Positions 38,093 to 51,075 are shown, counted from the first letter of the stretch. The stretch is 64,000 nt of DNA from Sialis fuliginosa (GCA_961205875.1 OY540815.1:19777638-19841637); one strand, 5' to 3'. Numbers and translations: made by a program. Notes: generated by a model not told the origin, from the sequence alone.

Positions 38093-38479
38093 CTCCAGAG
38101 TTATATGTAGAGATTGGAAAAATAGTTGTTATTTCCAATGAAATAGTTAGTAGTTGAATTTTTTTTCAGAAAATAGTTTTTTTACGATTTAATAATTATA
38201 ATTAGTGCAAACGAAGCAGTAAAAAGTGTCGCAAATAGTTAATTTCAAATAGTGTTCAATAAAACCAGTTTTCTGAAAACGATGGAGATATGTAATAAAA
38301 ATTACAATAAATGCATTTTTACGCAATAGTTGAAAAACTATTTTTCCAATCTCTAGTTGTGTAACCAACCAGTAAGCGTTTTTATTTATCCACCCGGTAT
38401 ATGTAGGTAATGTATAACCTTGATGGGATCACAAGGATGTAATCAGGTTAAATTTTAATGATTTTGTATGCATTTAAAG

Positions 38480-39000
38480 CAGTGGTCACCAAACTACGGC
38501 CTGCGGACTGGATCAAGCCCTCCAAAGATTTTCATTCGGTCCCCGATTTTTATATGTAAGAAATATTAATTTTATGTAATTTAATGATTTGATGTACAGT
38601 CGCCTGCAGAACTCGTCTGTCACCCTAAAGGCTAGAATCGCTTACAACAGATTCCATATTTGAAGACACACATCATCGGTTATCTTATTCTATTAAGTTT
38701 AATATACATATTTACATACTTAAATTCGGAATATCAAATATTTATTGCCACAAAATTTACGTATACAATTTTCAAAAGATTACATAATAATTTAATTGCA
38801 CAAATATATATGAGTACTATAAACGAAGAATAATTCTTTATCTAGCAAATGAATAAAATGAATATAAACTGCAAGACCATTAATGCAGGCGACTGTACAC
38901 ATAATATGTATTTTTCTACATTTTAATTGATATTTTCCAATATATACTCTATTTACATATTATATTGCACATATAGAAAAATATTTTTCGTCCGGTCCCT
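38480..39000. mobile_element. hAT-like element interrupted by a nested MITE
   Basis: Starts CAGTGGTCACCAAACTACGG, a typical hAT-like terminus followed by the CGGCCTGCGG motif. TTCGGTCCCCGATTTT near 38535 has a partner in TTTTCGTCCGGTCCC at 38985-38999. The true right terminus is not recognisable, so the end is approximate. The element is split by the insertion at 38597-38895. Confidence 0.5.
38597..38895. mobile_element. Nested TA-flanked MITE, 299 bp
   Basis: Inverted termini CAGTCGCCTGCA and TGCAGGCGACTG lie exactly between two TA dinucleotides (38595-38596 and 38896-38897). This is the signature of a Tc1/mariner-type insertion. It sits within the hAT-like element and must be younger. Confidence 0.8.
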
Positions 39001-40876
39001 ATGTGTAAAAAAAAATTAAGTTATCTTATATTTTGTAATACAATCTAAAAGCTATTAATCAGATAAAATTAGCTATAATTACCTAATATAGCTCGTTATT
39101 TTCAACTCTCCTTAATTTAACGCTAAATGCTCTTTTAAAGTATTATCAATAGATTTAATTAATTTTATCCCATAGAAAAATGAATATAATATGCGTTGTA
39201 AAAACATTAAATCCGTTTAATTAAATATATTATTAAGCTTAGCTCTATTGATAAAACGACATAAAATTTAAATGTAGATTTAAGCTTAATGACTGTAAGA
39301 TTAGATAAGGTTAGAATAGCGCCAAAAAATTAATTTATAAATTCAAAGCGGGTGATTTGGGAAAACGTTTTTTTTTTGTCAATACCTATGTTGCGAGTTC
39401 CTCAACGAGCGCCTTATGCTCTTATTTTCTAAGTACGACTTTGAATATTCAGTATTTAAAAATATATGTGTAAACAAGTATGTTTACTTATGTCTGCATA
39501 ATTATTATACATATACATAAATGAATTAAATATCTGTTATAAGTAAATGTCATAAAATTAATTAGTATATATTTAATATAATTAATTATATTATATTATA
39601 TAGTAAAAAAACCTATAATGGTTATTTTCCATTTGATATACAATGTTACAAAGCGATATATTTTATATAACATCATTTTAAAATATACTAAAATTCATAA
39701 ATAAAACAAAATCAATACGAAAACTGGACTCATAATTCTAATAATAGCTGCAATGATTATCACTACCTAAAATAGCAAAAAAACAAAACAAACTATAATT
39801 TATTATAAAAAATCACACACATACTTTTACTAATGCTATTAATACTAATAATAAATCTAAATTACTAAAAATAAGCATGTTACAGTGTTATATTTGTAAT
39901 CAATTTCAATTTAAATGATTATCAATATCAACAAATGCAGGAAAAATTGCATATGAAATATTACATCGTAATACTTTTACTTTGTATCAAAGCCTGTTTT
40001 ATATCATTAAAAGTTGTTTATATATTTTTTATCTCTGTACCTTCATTATACAGTATCTATAATTAATAGTAAACTTATTATAAATGTTATTTCACAAGTA
40101 TAAAACTTGTGTAATTTATTATATTGCTCACAGCAAAATAATTCTACTAGTTTGTTCAATTTTTCTAAAACAACAAATCTGAAGATAACGTAATATAATT
40201 CCTGCATGTAAAAAGGTTTTAGTTTACCTTTGCTTGTTAGCAAATTCTTTATAATTATTTTATAAAAAATATAATAATATAATTATTTATATTTATATTG
40301 TAATTAGATACAATTTTTCTATAATTTTTTTTGCAATTTTTCCAACAATGTACTAGCGAGATATTAATAATCTTTAATAAATAAAATATTCAATAATTCT
40401 AATGTAAATTTAAGATAAATATCTATTTTCAAATTATTTGCTTATTTTACAAAAAATATGTTGGATTTAATATAATAAAAATAAGTATGGCTATTTTAGC
40501 TCTTTAAACATGAATAATAATGAAATGTTAACTGCAATAGTCTTAAGAAAAATAATTATTTTACTTTTCCAAATCATAAGTTTTTTAATTATAAAAAAAA
40601 ACTTTTAATTTTATTAATTTATTTTAAAAATTTATATTAGATAATAGCAAAAAAAAACTTAAATATTTTTTTGCTTTCTAGAAAGTATCAAAATGAATAA
40701 TAATATCTTAATATCAATCTATGTAATCGTAGTGTCAGAATTTAATTTAAAAAATAAGCAAACAATTTGAAAATCTTATTGTATGGTGACTATATAACTA
40801 AGTTATATTCTACTTTAAGTGCAAATAGTGTTAAGTAAGTGTGTAGTGTTGTGCTGACCTGCTGACGATGATTTAC

Positions 40877-40994
40877 CTCGTTCGAGTATTGTACGGCAGG
40901 TAGAGGGATCCAGTGGTAACCCATCGCCCTGTCCCAAATCATACCCTTGCTCCATACTTCGATCAGTAGACCCGTGTTCAAATCGTTTGTCTCG
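40877..40994 (-). CDS. unc-13: unc-13 exon encoding the middle of the C2A domain
   Basis: Minus-strand exon of 118 nt between acceptor TATTTTTTCAG and donor GTAAATC. One base completes a Phe codon begun in the exon at 48128 (FL|F), then 39 codons read ETNDLNTGLLIEVWSKGMIW, then DRAMGYHWIPLPAVQYSNE. LxxGLxxEVWxKGxIWDxxxG followed by WIPL is the signature of the Munc13 C2A domain (strands 4-6). The exon ends on a whole codon. Only one aspartate (IWD) is present where Ca2+-binding C2 domains carry a DxD...D loop, as in other Munc13 C2A domains, so Ca2+ binding is not expected. Just upstream lies a 69-bp tandem duplication. Confidence 0.95.
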
Positions 40995-41032
40995 CTGAAA
41001 AAATACAAGAAAAATATATAAGAATGCATTTA

Positions 41033-41172
41033 TACAAAAATTGTTTACAGTAACTATAGTCCAGGCTGTCTAGGCTAAAAAGTACCTAAAATGGGAATTT
41101 TTACAAAAATTGTTTACAGTAATTATACTCCAGGCTGTCTAGGCTAAAAAGTACCTAAAATGGGAATTTTTA
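41033..41172. repeat. 69-bp tandem duplication next to a splice acceptor
   Basis: Two head-to-tail copies (41033-41101 and 41102-41170), with two mismatches that I can see (CTATAG versus TTATAC). Each unit contains GTCTAGGCTAAAAAG and TACCTAAAATGGG. On the gene's strand each copy carries CCCATTTTAGGTACTTTTTAG, that is, acceptor-like AGs after T-rich tracts. The array begins 37 bases upstream of the exon at 40994. A related motif (CAGCCTGGACT) occurs inverted at 41831. Confidence 0.93.
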
Positions 41173-41904
41173 GACACAGTTTTGCTACTCACAGGATCTG
41201 TTACAAATGTGGTTTAGAATAATACCCTAAGTTTACTCCGATTTTCTCTATCTGCGTCATGAGTAAATCATAGTTCAATTGCAAAATTCTTCAGATTTTC
41301 TGAATTTTGCTAAATATCGGTCTAAATAAGTAATATATAAAAAAAGTTATTCGCTATAAAATACCCTACAACCTTTTTATGGTACATAACACTCACTGAA
41401 AGTTTGGACCTTATATCTTCAATTGTTATTGGTTTTATTAAATTGTTAATAATGGAAACACGCTTGCCTTTGATTAACAATAAAAGTTTTTGTAGAAACT
41501 TTTTTTTGTACAATTGTTTATATGTATTCCCAAAGACTTATATAATCGATTGTCGCAATAAAAAGAAAAACATTTTTTAATTCTTTGGCAAGTGGTAGCA
41601 CTAGAATCTTATTGTTAATTTTATTTTCTAAAATTATTTATCTATTGGTGAAAATCGCATTTATATCGGTTCAGTAATTTTCGAGATTAGTGGTAATAGA
41701 TACTAAATTAAGCTTCGTTTTATGTAGGTAGAGTTAATAAATTGTATTGAAAACAATCAATTTTTGTAAAAATTATGTAATGTGTAATATAAAAAACTAC
41801 TGAACCGATTTTAATGCTGTTTTAGCTTCCACAGCCTGGACTACTATTGGAAAAATGAGAAACTGTGGTTTGTTAGTCACTTAATCACAGTAAAACTAAT
41901 AACC

Positions 41905-41960
41905 TTCCGATGAGGACTTCTTGTGAAGTCGAAATACGTGTTGAGTGACATTGTTTTATT
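41905..41960 (+). repeat. CCGATGAG-hairpin-GAAA motif, copy 1
   Basis: CCGATGAG, then GACTTC-TTGT-GAAGTC (perfect 6-bp stem), then GAAATACGTG and GTGACATTG. The same arrangement and flanks recur at 59331-59380. It is part of an interspersed repeat. Confidence 0.7.
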
Positions 41961-42779
41961 GCGGTTAAGGTGTTAAAGTTTAAAAAATATTTTATTGTTA
42001 TTTTAGTTTTTACTATTACACTTATAATATTTTTTTTTATTATATGCTTATAATATTTACAAAATAAATGTATAAAAATATATGTATCTATACATAGAAC
42101 GGAATCAGATTAAAAAAACTCTTTATTAATAATGAAAATTACACTTGAGCAGTAATTATTCGGGCATGTTTAATGCTATTGCCCAGTCCTTTGGTAGACA
42201 ATAGAGTACCGCATTAATATATAACCTAAACTAATTTAAAGGAAGATATTAGGCTTTCTAACAGTCAAAGTTTCACCAAAATCGATTCATAAGTTTTCGA
42301 AAATAAACTAACGGAAGTTATGAAAACTATCAAAATGGATTGCATTTTTTGCAAAACATTTCAAAAAGTACAAAATAATCGATATTTCACAGAGTAGTAA
42401 AAATACTGACCGTGTTATATTTTATTCAACCCTCTGTCAAAATTATTTACCCAACCATGGTGCAGTATTAATAAAGGAAAATAACCTGGGGAAATTTTTG
42501 TAATTTTTTTATATACTATATAACTTTTAGTGATCATATTATTTTTCGCAAATATTTATCTTTCATCTCAACAGATTTGCTTGAAATAAATCACCTACCC
42601 TACCGTTAGAGTTATTAAGAACCATACCATTTTTAAAGTAATACGTGAATGCAATATTTAACACTATTATTGCGATATTTTTCATCCATCATCAGCAATA
42701 TTTATATCTGGACATAAAAAGCTTCGATAGATCTGATTGAAGCATAGCAAATACATCATATAAGGAACATAAAATACCA

Positions 42780-43075
42780 GCCACTGTGAGTGGCGAAAGA
42801 AGGTGGTATGGAATGGGTAGGGAGGGGTAGGGTGGGGTGGGGTGGGGTGCAGATAGTCACACGGTTGATTTATTGGTCATGGGTGGCACAGGCGGAAGTG
42901 CCGAGTAACACACTCAAGTGACGGCACCATCTAGAATCTAGAGGATACATTGACTTCCGGTTCACGTGTGCACAGTCCCGGCAACCGTGGAAAATTTCAT
43001 TTAGCACCGTAAGCTGCCGTCTTGTTTCCGACATTAATGGACTCGGCAGAATGTGAGTATGTAAAGACATGTATA
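42780..43075. other. GC-rich island with G-tracts, unassigned
   Basis: A stretch of about 300 bases with distinctly higher GC than its surroundings. It includes a G-tract cluster, CACGTG near 42964, and CCGGAAGT-type motifs on the minus strand. A 66-codon minus frame (42870-43070, MSLHTHILPSPLMSETRRQL...) spans most of it with a near-normal codon mix, and AATAAA follows on that strand. No homologue is recognised. Candidates are an intronic promoter with an alternative first exon, an exon of an unrecognised small gene, or the body of a repeat. Confidence 0.3.
42815..42849 (+). repeat. G-tract cluster, potential G-quadruplex
   Basis: Seven runs of three or four G separated by one or two bases (GGGTAGGGAGGGGTAGGG, then GGGGT repeats). 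This pattern readily forms a G-quadruplex in DNA. The G-rich strand is the template strand for unc-13. Confidence 0.85.
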
Positions 43076-43180
43076 AATCCGTAGAATTAATCCTTTGTTC
43101 AACACCAGCGGTGTATTAAGGATTAATTTGTGTGTAATTGGGAATATATCTGTTTAAAACTGGAACCATAAGAATCTAGA

Positions 43181-43716
43181 ATAAGGTACTGGCTGCTATA
43201 AGAGCAGGGTTTACTGTTTTTGTGATTGACGGGCTTCTTTTTGTATTTCTCATGAACTGCTGTTACTAATAAAATAAGTAACACTTTATTTAATCAATTT
43301 AATTACCAAAGTCCGCAAATATAGTTTTTTTTAATTATGGTCTTATTTTGTTTAAATATTTTTCTCCAGTAATGTATAAAGTAAAACCAGTAGTCAGTAC
43401 GCAGTGATGGATACTTTATTACAAAATGATAAGTACTACAACACAAAAGATACCTATAAAAGAAAGAATCGTCAAATTTGCAACAATGTAAAACAGAAGC
43501 TATGATAATAGGTATCATAATTAATAAATAAATTATACTAATAATTAGTTTAAATGTCCACCTTTTTGGCACCTATTGGCCGATTGTTATCAAATCACGC
43601 TGTAAGACAGTTAAATGTATATAGATTAATATTCAGAAATGGTAGTAATAAAATATCAACAAATATTTCTAATTCAGTACTTTTAATTTAACTGGTGTCA
43701 TATGCCAGTACCTTAT
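43181..43716 (+). repeat. Dispersed ATAAGGTACTGGC element, copy 3
   Basis: Full-length copy (about 536 bp) with termini ATAAGGTACTGGC and GCCAGTACCTTAT. Internal landmarks are shared with copy 1: ATAAGAGCA, GATTGACGGGCTTC, AAAACCAGTA, ATGTCCACC and GTAAGACAGTTAAATGTATA. The minus frame 43303-43572 mirrors the one at 418-651 only because both lie in the same repeat. Confidence 0.85.
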
Positions 43717-46700
43717 GTTATTTTTTAAATATTCTATTTAAATGTATTAAAAATACGTATACATAACATTTTACATAATTTTATACAATTCACATCAAAA
43801 AGCCCAAGTATTTTTTTTATGTTGAACTACATTCTAGCTTTTAAGCTTAATACTGACGTGGCCAATTTTTGTATAGGTGACATACGCCAAAACTTTAGGG
43901 AAACACAAACCGAATTTTTATCTCATCGATAGAGACGGTAAAAATTTTTTCCTCATATGCTGTGAATGTCTTTTTTATGTTTCACGGATTCAACGGTTGT
44001 GACAAAAATAAAAGTTGACGTAAATAAAAAAGTTTTGTGGAGAAAAGAATGATACAAATATATGTTGAAGGAATTTAACGACTTTCTATCGTTATACTAA
44101 TCAAATAAATAATAATATAATTTATAGGTATGTACTCCACATATATTTATGTAAACAACATATGTTGTATAGCGGCTGCAAAATATCTATTAAACATTTT
44201 AATGTATGTTTATTTTTCATAATTAAATTTTAAGTTTGTCTTATTATGTCAAAAGAAATAAACAAAATATAAGTCGTATTTACTTGTGCTGATTATGGCG
44301 TTTAATAAAAATTTCATTAATAAAATAAATAGAATATATTTTTTAGAAAATATAGAATGTTCTAGTTATTCATATATTTTTTTTATTTACAAAAATTACG
44401 ATAGTTGATTTTGTTTTCTCTAATAAAACTTTCCCATGGTAAATTACATTTTTAGGGCTAATTTTGCAAAATTCTGATACCTAGTAGATTTTTTTTTAAA
44501 TTCGAACATATAAATATATAACTTGTTCAATGTAGTCTTTTAGTTAAAATATTTTTTTCCTGGTTTGATATTTCGGCCCATTATCAGAATATGTAGGTAC
44601 TTTGAAATATATACATATGTATACATATCTATGGCCTTCATATGGGAGGCTGACAGGATTCTAATCCTGAAGCCCGGCGCGGCAAGAAAAAATCATTGAT
44701 TGGTATTTTCGAATTACAATTTTTTATTGAGAGACGAAAAAGGTCATTATGGGACCCACCAACAATTCCAGTCTGAGGGCCAGTGATAGGATGTGAGGGC
44801 CATAATCCAATTTACATTTAATAAGTAAGAACAATGATACTAATTTTTCACTTATGATTAAAATCGAAGGTTATTATGTTTAAGAAAAATATATAATTAT
44901 TTAGTTAATAAACATTAAATAGTAGTAATAAATATTGTTATTGACTAATGATATGAGTAGAAGTAGTAAATAAGTCTGACGCATAAACGAGTGTAACAAC
45001 AATAAATAAGCAACTTTTAATAATGTTAATAAGGTTAAAGTAAGTAAACAAACTGTAATATAAAGTCAACAGGGAAAATTAAATCTGCCAAAATTCGAGT
45101 TTCATATTTGAAAAATCAGTAAGTCAGAGCACGTGTATTAACTATCTAGATGTCCTCTTCTTTGCTTTTAACTGTACTTAATAGAATTAAAAAACAAAAC
45201 AAAAAACAAATAGGAATCATTTTAGATAGGTAAGTAAAAAGTGAACGTCTCTTTTCAATACTTTATTAACAGTTTTTTATTTAAATTTTTCTATCGGTCA
45301 TGACCATGATATGACGTCAATGTAATTTTCATCTTCTTTCTTCTTTAAATGAATATTTTAATCCAGACATAATTTGTAGATTATTGTACATACGTCAACG
45401 TTTTTTTACAAATACTTTTATAGATAAATCTTATCTGGGATTATATAATATATACACAATGAATTGTGAAACTGTATAATATTATAGTTCCTCTAAAAAA
45501 CAATCACTTATAAAATATGCTCTTTTTCAGAAAAATCTATAAATATACTCGTATAAACGGCTGCATGTTATGGATATACTACTACTGAACTGATTTTGAT
45601 TCGGTTTTCACCAACGGGTAGATATATACACTTGTATCAGCCTATTTTTATAGGATTCATGAAAAGGTATTTCTGAAAACTTACGCAAATATCGTAACAT
45701 TACTTTGTTTCTCAAAGTAGTAAATAAGGGATTAAAATATAATAATTTAATTTTTGCGAAAAAATAAAGAAATAATATACGTGAGTTTTATGGAAAGATA
45801 GGAATAAAAAAAATTAAATAAAACTATAAAGTTATTAAATAAATTAATGCAAATTTAATCCGATGCATCAAGGCACGTTGTTATATTTGATCAAAGGCTA
45901 TACCCCCACTTCCAATTAACCCAATGCTAATTTTCCTACGACTTAATAGATGTGGAATACACTATTTATATTTATGAATATATTAACATTATATTTGTTA
46001 AAACAAAAATATCACTTCCAAAAAGGGTTAGATAATTTTTTTTTAAATCGTCGTTTAAACATAAATCTTTATGTTATAGTAATAATATGTAAAGAACCTT
46101 AATTATTATTATTGAAGTTATTGACCTCGTAGAAAATCAATGTTAATATGGGTACATATTTTCAGGTCGCTTTAACAAACCTTTAATGATGATGTCAGTT
46201 TTTATAATTCTCCTATAAACAAATTAGTTTTTTAGTTGCAAGCTTGTTTAACTTTTTTTGTTGTTTCATATTTACCCCGCTCGACTCTATAACATAAATG
46301 ATTTTATCAGTTAAACAAAGGATTGTGTAGAAGAAAATTTTATTACTTCTAAAGTAAATATATAACCTTAAATATTCAAATTTTATTTTAATTAAAATAC
46401 TGAGAATTGATGCGGCACTGCTCAAATTAATACGTTGTAAAATTTATATTTTTAATGTCATAAAAAATATCAAAAACAATTAAATTCATGACGTAAGTAA
46501 CTTTTATAAAACTTGCTTTACCTGTAAAATTTTATAATAAATTATAAAATGATAATTAGTAGTCATTATATTTTATCAGTCGTATAACGTAGGTATCTAT
46601 GTAGAGTGCACCGATTTAGATTTATTGCAAGTATAAAATAGGTGTGTATGATTGCAAAATATCTTCAACTAACACGAATAAATTAAACAGGTTCGTTATA

Positions 46701-46792
46701 GTTATAATTTAACGCAGTTCCTTGCGGCCTCTAACCTAACCTATTACATATATGTCTTTCTTAATCGGCAAATGCACATAATGATATTTAAT

Positions 46793-46808
46793 CCCCCCCC
46801 CCCCCCCC
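46793..46808. repeat. C16 homopolymer
   Basis: Sixteen consecutive C residues in an AT-rich context. The length is likely to vary or be a sequencing estimate. Confidence 0.9.
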
Positions 46809-47482
46809 AAGGATATGGAGTAGATTGGGAATTACTACCGGACTTTTATTGTAATTATTTTGTTTTGTCTATCGAATTATTAAACTCATTTAGGCAACTC
46901 TTTAAAATTTGAATTAAATTATCATTATTATTTTATTTTTATTTAATTGGCTTATTAATTTATTTTTCATTTTGATTGCTACTGCTGACTTTTATGGAGA
47001 ATTAGTTGAATATATTCCATACATACCTTTTCTGGCTATTTACAAAGGCGTATTAGGGCAGTGGTTAAACCGGCCCCCTATGCTATATTATAAATCGCCA
47101 GACGAACACGTACACTTTTATAGATATTACCTACATCTTTGGTCAACATGAAATAACTCTTGATACGTATTATCAAGTAGAGAATGTTCATGAGAATGGT
47201 TACAGAATCTTATCATGTGCGTGTCCAAAACGCACTTTACCGGTTTTTATATTATAATTTAGTCCAGAGGACAGGTTCAATGGTCGTGCGTTCGTTATTT
47301 AGGTATGATATACGCAACATATTTCAACACTGCTCGGTCAATTTGTGTAATAGTGTGCTTTATTTATTATCATATTCTAATTAAATTTTGAGGGTCTAGT
47401 CATTCGACCAGTATTTTACATCGGTCAGTAATTTAAGAGTTTTTAGGTAGCGTACCTACATATGTATAAAAAAAAATTAAAT

Positions 47483-47948
47483 ATAATTAAATTTACTGAA
47501 TTAGAAATATTTGTTGATATTTGATTACAACCATTTCTAAATATTAATCTATATACATTTAACTATCTTACAGCGTGATTTGATGACAATCGCCCAATAG
47601 GTGTCAAAATGGTGGACATTTAAATTAATTATTAGTATAATTTATTTATTAATTACCTTTTGTGTCGTAGTATTTATCATTTTGTAATAATTAGCAAGTG
47701 TTCATCACTGCGTGATCATTACTGATTTTACTTTATCCATTACTGGAGAAAAAACATAAACAAAATAAAAGGCTTTAATATAAAAAACAAATTATATTTA
47801 CGGACTTTGGTAATTAAATTAATTCAATAAAGAGTTACTTGCTTTATTAGTAACATGAGTTCAAGAGAATTACAAAAAAGAAGCCCGTAAATCACAAAAA
47901 CAGTAAACCTTAATCTTATATCGGCCATAACTGGCGCCAGTACCTTAT
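47483..47948 (-). repeat. Dispersed ATAAGGTACTGGC element, copy 4
   Basis: Opposite orientation: the 5' terminus is at the right (CTGGCGCCAGTACCTTAT ending 47948). The far end near 47483 has lost its terminal repeat. The short frame beginning MSTILTPIG here carries a stop (GTA AGA TAG). Confidence 0.8.
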
Positions 47949-48127
47949 TTGAAAATTCTTGATTTATTATATTAACAGAATTGTAAGTTTAATGATTATT
48001 TATGTAAAACGCTCTTACAATTAGTGTTACAAAAGAATTGGAATCAGTTGATATGTAGAATATAATTATCAATGTTAAAGTAAAACAAAGTTTGTCGTAT
48101 GTAAATGTTTATATGGGTATTACTTAC

Positions 48128-48230
48128 AATAAAAAATCTTGCTCCCAACATGGTGTTGCTCCTTTTACAGTAACTGTTGTTGATTTGACATTTTGTAGCT
48201 TGAGTGTGACATAAGTATTGAACTGTGTAG
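48128..48230 (-). CDS. unc-13: unc-13 exon encoding strands 2-3 of the C2A domain
   Basis: Minus-strand exon of 103 nt after acceptor TTTGTTTCAG, ending before donor GTAAGTAATA. Two bases complete an Ala codon with the preceding 30-nt exon, then 33 codons read [18 protein letters not shown], then [15 protein letters not shown], then two bases. [16 protein letters not shown] and CWEQDF are hallmark Munc13 C2A sequences. The lysine in QNVKSTT corresponds to Lys32 of rat Munc13-1, reported as needed for C2A homodimerisation. FNTYV replaces the DPYV of Ca2+-binding C2 domains. The minus frame at 48044-48250 is a shadow in another frame. Confidence 0.95.
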
Positions 48231-50796
48231 CTGAAACAAATAAAACACAAAGTTGAATTTATACATAAATAAATTTATATTATTAAAAAATAAATATACA
48301 AATATAGATTCGTTTGATATAACAGAACATAATTAATGAAATAAATAACAATAGGGAATGATTAAATTATTTTTTGTGTTCCGAAATCACTGTTTGTCTG
48401 TCGCATTTTTTATAATAAATAATAATCTATATAATAATATAATAAAAGTTAATTTTAAATGTTGTGACTTAACAATATTAGTCTTTATTTTTATTCGTTA
48501 ATTACATTAATGTAAGAAATGTAAGTGCATTTTACTTTACTCAATAAAATCTTGATAAATATAAATTTGAATTTTATTGAAAAATAATTTCGAGGAGGAG
48601 AAAATCCAGTATCCCAGTTTTGGAAATAAAAAATACTGTAATTCCAGTATGCGGATTTTAATCCTGTATTGTAATTACAATAACACACTAATAATACCAG
48701 GCATAAGTCTATTAAAACACACATTTATACATCTAACTTAATTCAAATGTGATGACAGTGAATCGTAACCATAATGCGGTTTAATGTCAATTCTAATTAT
48801 AACATATCCAAGGCGATTTGAATAATTTATAATATAGATTTCGTATAGTTAAGACTCTAATGTGTGAAATAAAAATTAATTTTGGTACCAGTAAAAAACT
48901 CGTCGTGTAAAAATTAATATTTTTGAATTAAAAAATAAAACTTAATATTGTATTATTGACTTATATGTATGTAATAATCTTAGACAAGGAAAGAAAATGG
49001 ACATCTAGCGTTGTTACCATATCGCTCCACGAATCATTAGCGTATCATTCAGATTTTAAAATAAATATCGATTGTTTTGAATTATAAAATTTGTTAATAA
49101 TAAATTGTATTTAAAAGTATTTTAGTAATAATTGATTAACAGAGAAATGTCTATTTGGAACTATCATCTCTCATACATACTAAATTCAATTGTAATTTAA
49201 AACATATTTGCATATTATAAATTTTTAACTGACGCCTCTGGGATAATATGAATGGAAATGACGAAAGTGACATTTAAGAAAAGATGGCCACCGTAAAATT
49301 TTAGTAACAATTTCATATACGGACTAGCATTGGTTGTTAATTACCCATAGTCTTGCCTAATCTAAGGTAATAATAATATTTATTCAAAACTTGTATTTCT
49401 TAAATCAACACGTATAATGTACAATATATGTACATATGTAAATGAAATAATAAAATTATCTTATTCATACTTTTATTCTTAGTAAAAATTGAGGCAAATA
49501 TAAAACTTTACAATTAGTAATAAAAATTTCAAATTTTTATAACTTTAATAGTGATTGTAAAAATTTATAATATAAACATGTGATGATATCATATTTACAA
49601 ATAAAAAATAGTCAAAGTCTTAAAATAAATATTACAAGTCAAATATTGTTGACTGAAAAAAATTCTATCATAATTCTGGGACTAAATCTCTATTTTTCAC
49701 TCTAGCTTATTCGTGCGATATGACTCGTTATGAGTCACGCTCGTGACACGATTTAATTAATTATATTATGTTATAAATTAAATTTGCAATAATGAAAATA
49801 ATATGTTTTAACTCAGATCTTCGTCTTCCGAAATATATCCAACATGTAACCATTAAAAAACTTATAGGTATAGTCACAATCTTTTGTATTTTAAAAAGTC
49901 ATTTAAACTTTAAATAGTTTTGTATAAATAATAATATATAATTGAGATTAAAAAAAAAAAATATTCATTTAGTTTTATAAAACCGTTTTTTTTTGTCCTC
50001 ACGATCGACAAATACGTAATAACTCACGATCCAAAATTTCAAAATCATTCACGCTAATATTGGGTCACGGCCCAAGTCTAGTTCTATTTGGGATATTTTA
50101 ATTTGTATTAATATATATTTTTTTTGACAGGTGGTACGGAATCGTATAATAGAACAGATTGATTTATGCGTTGACTAGTAAAAATTACATTTAATTATAA
50201 TACATGTATTTATGTCTACATAATAAATAGTAATCACTTCTAATCAATGGATAAAGAGATAATTATAGTAGGTAGGTATCTATTACAGCGAAAATGAGTA
50301 TTCTTTGTTTCAATTTTTTTTACCCACTGCTAACAAAATTTAAGTGGTTCTTTAATGATATTTAATATTCTTGTTGTTATCTTAAAATACTCTATATGTC
50401 TATTATAGTTAATCACGTAAACTACTGAACCGATTTTGACGCGGTTTTCACTAATAGATAGGTAATTTTTTTCTGAGCAAGTTTTTGTTCTTGTAGATTT
50501 TATAAAATCTTAAATATAAGTTCTACGTATAAAAACTAATGTGCATTTTATCATTATCTTGGAATAATTTTTTTTTCAATACTTGAAATTACCACTTTCC
50601 ATTTTTCCCCGCTATCGATGCACGCACAAAGTTGTTACTCTTTGGGCTTTGAAACAACACCACATTAATGATTTTTCTGATTTTTCATATTAATATTACA
50701 ATTATTAGCAAAACTATATTGCATTGAAAAAGAGTCCCACTAATTGTGACAAGTAGTATTAAAAAAAAATTTACTTAACATTTTATTGAAAACTTA

Positions 50797-50876
50797 ATTC
50801 GTTTTTTATCGACGGGCACACGTAAAGCGGTCGGCGAACACCATGGTGCCCGCGGATATAGGGTTGAGGACCCCTG
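50797..50876. repeat. Solo hAT-like terminus
   Basis: Read inverted from 50876 the sequence begins CAGGGGTCCTCAACCC, then the GC-rich CGCGGGCACCATGG. These are typical of hAT ends. The other terminus was not found. Confidence 0.45.
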
Positions 50877-51075
50877 CTATAATATACATACATAATTAAA
50901 TATCTTCAAATTCTACAAGGACTTCTCCTTTTGGTATATTGGAAAAAAATTGTCGTTAATTAGTGTTATGAATTTTTTTAAATCCTAGACACATTCATCA
51001 AAAGTTATCTAGTAAATTAAAAATCAGATCTTTACATGAAAAATATAATTGATTAGTACTATTTTAATAAATATA

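Larger units (their letters stand above)
10660..40876 (-). other. unc-13: unc-13 intron of about 30.2 kb
   Basis: Bounded by donor GTAAATC at 40876 and acceptor TTTGCAG at 10660. I see no further exon in it, and the flanking exons join without missing C2A residues, so none is needed. Besides the listed repeats it contains stretches where I recognise nothing: 10660-13195 (except a GC-rich patch at 11395-11450 and the hairpin GACGCTCG/CGAGCGTC near 12861-12887), 13385-14930, 14960-17455, 17610-18430, 18680-21160, 21720-25590, 27580-28825, 29720-31200, 31410-33195 and 39005-40876. Several of these hold 60-143-codon frames that are AT-rich and featureless, and I treat them as chance. Confidence 0.88.
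40995..48127 (-). other. unc-13: unc-13 intron of about 7.1 kb
   Basis: Donor GTAAGTA at 48127, acceptor TTTCAG at 40995. It holds a tandem duplication, a hairpin motif, a GC-rich island with a G-tract cluster, two copies of the ATAAGGTACTGGC element and a C16 run. Stretches 41970-42780 and 43720-46790 are AT-rich; apart from repeat tails near 41665, 41795 and 45590 and an unassigned GC-richer patch at 44640-44830, I see nothing recognisable. Confidence 0.88.
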
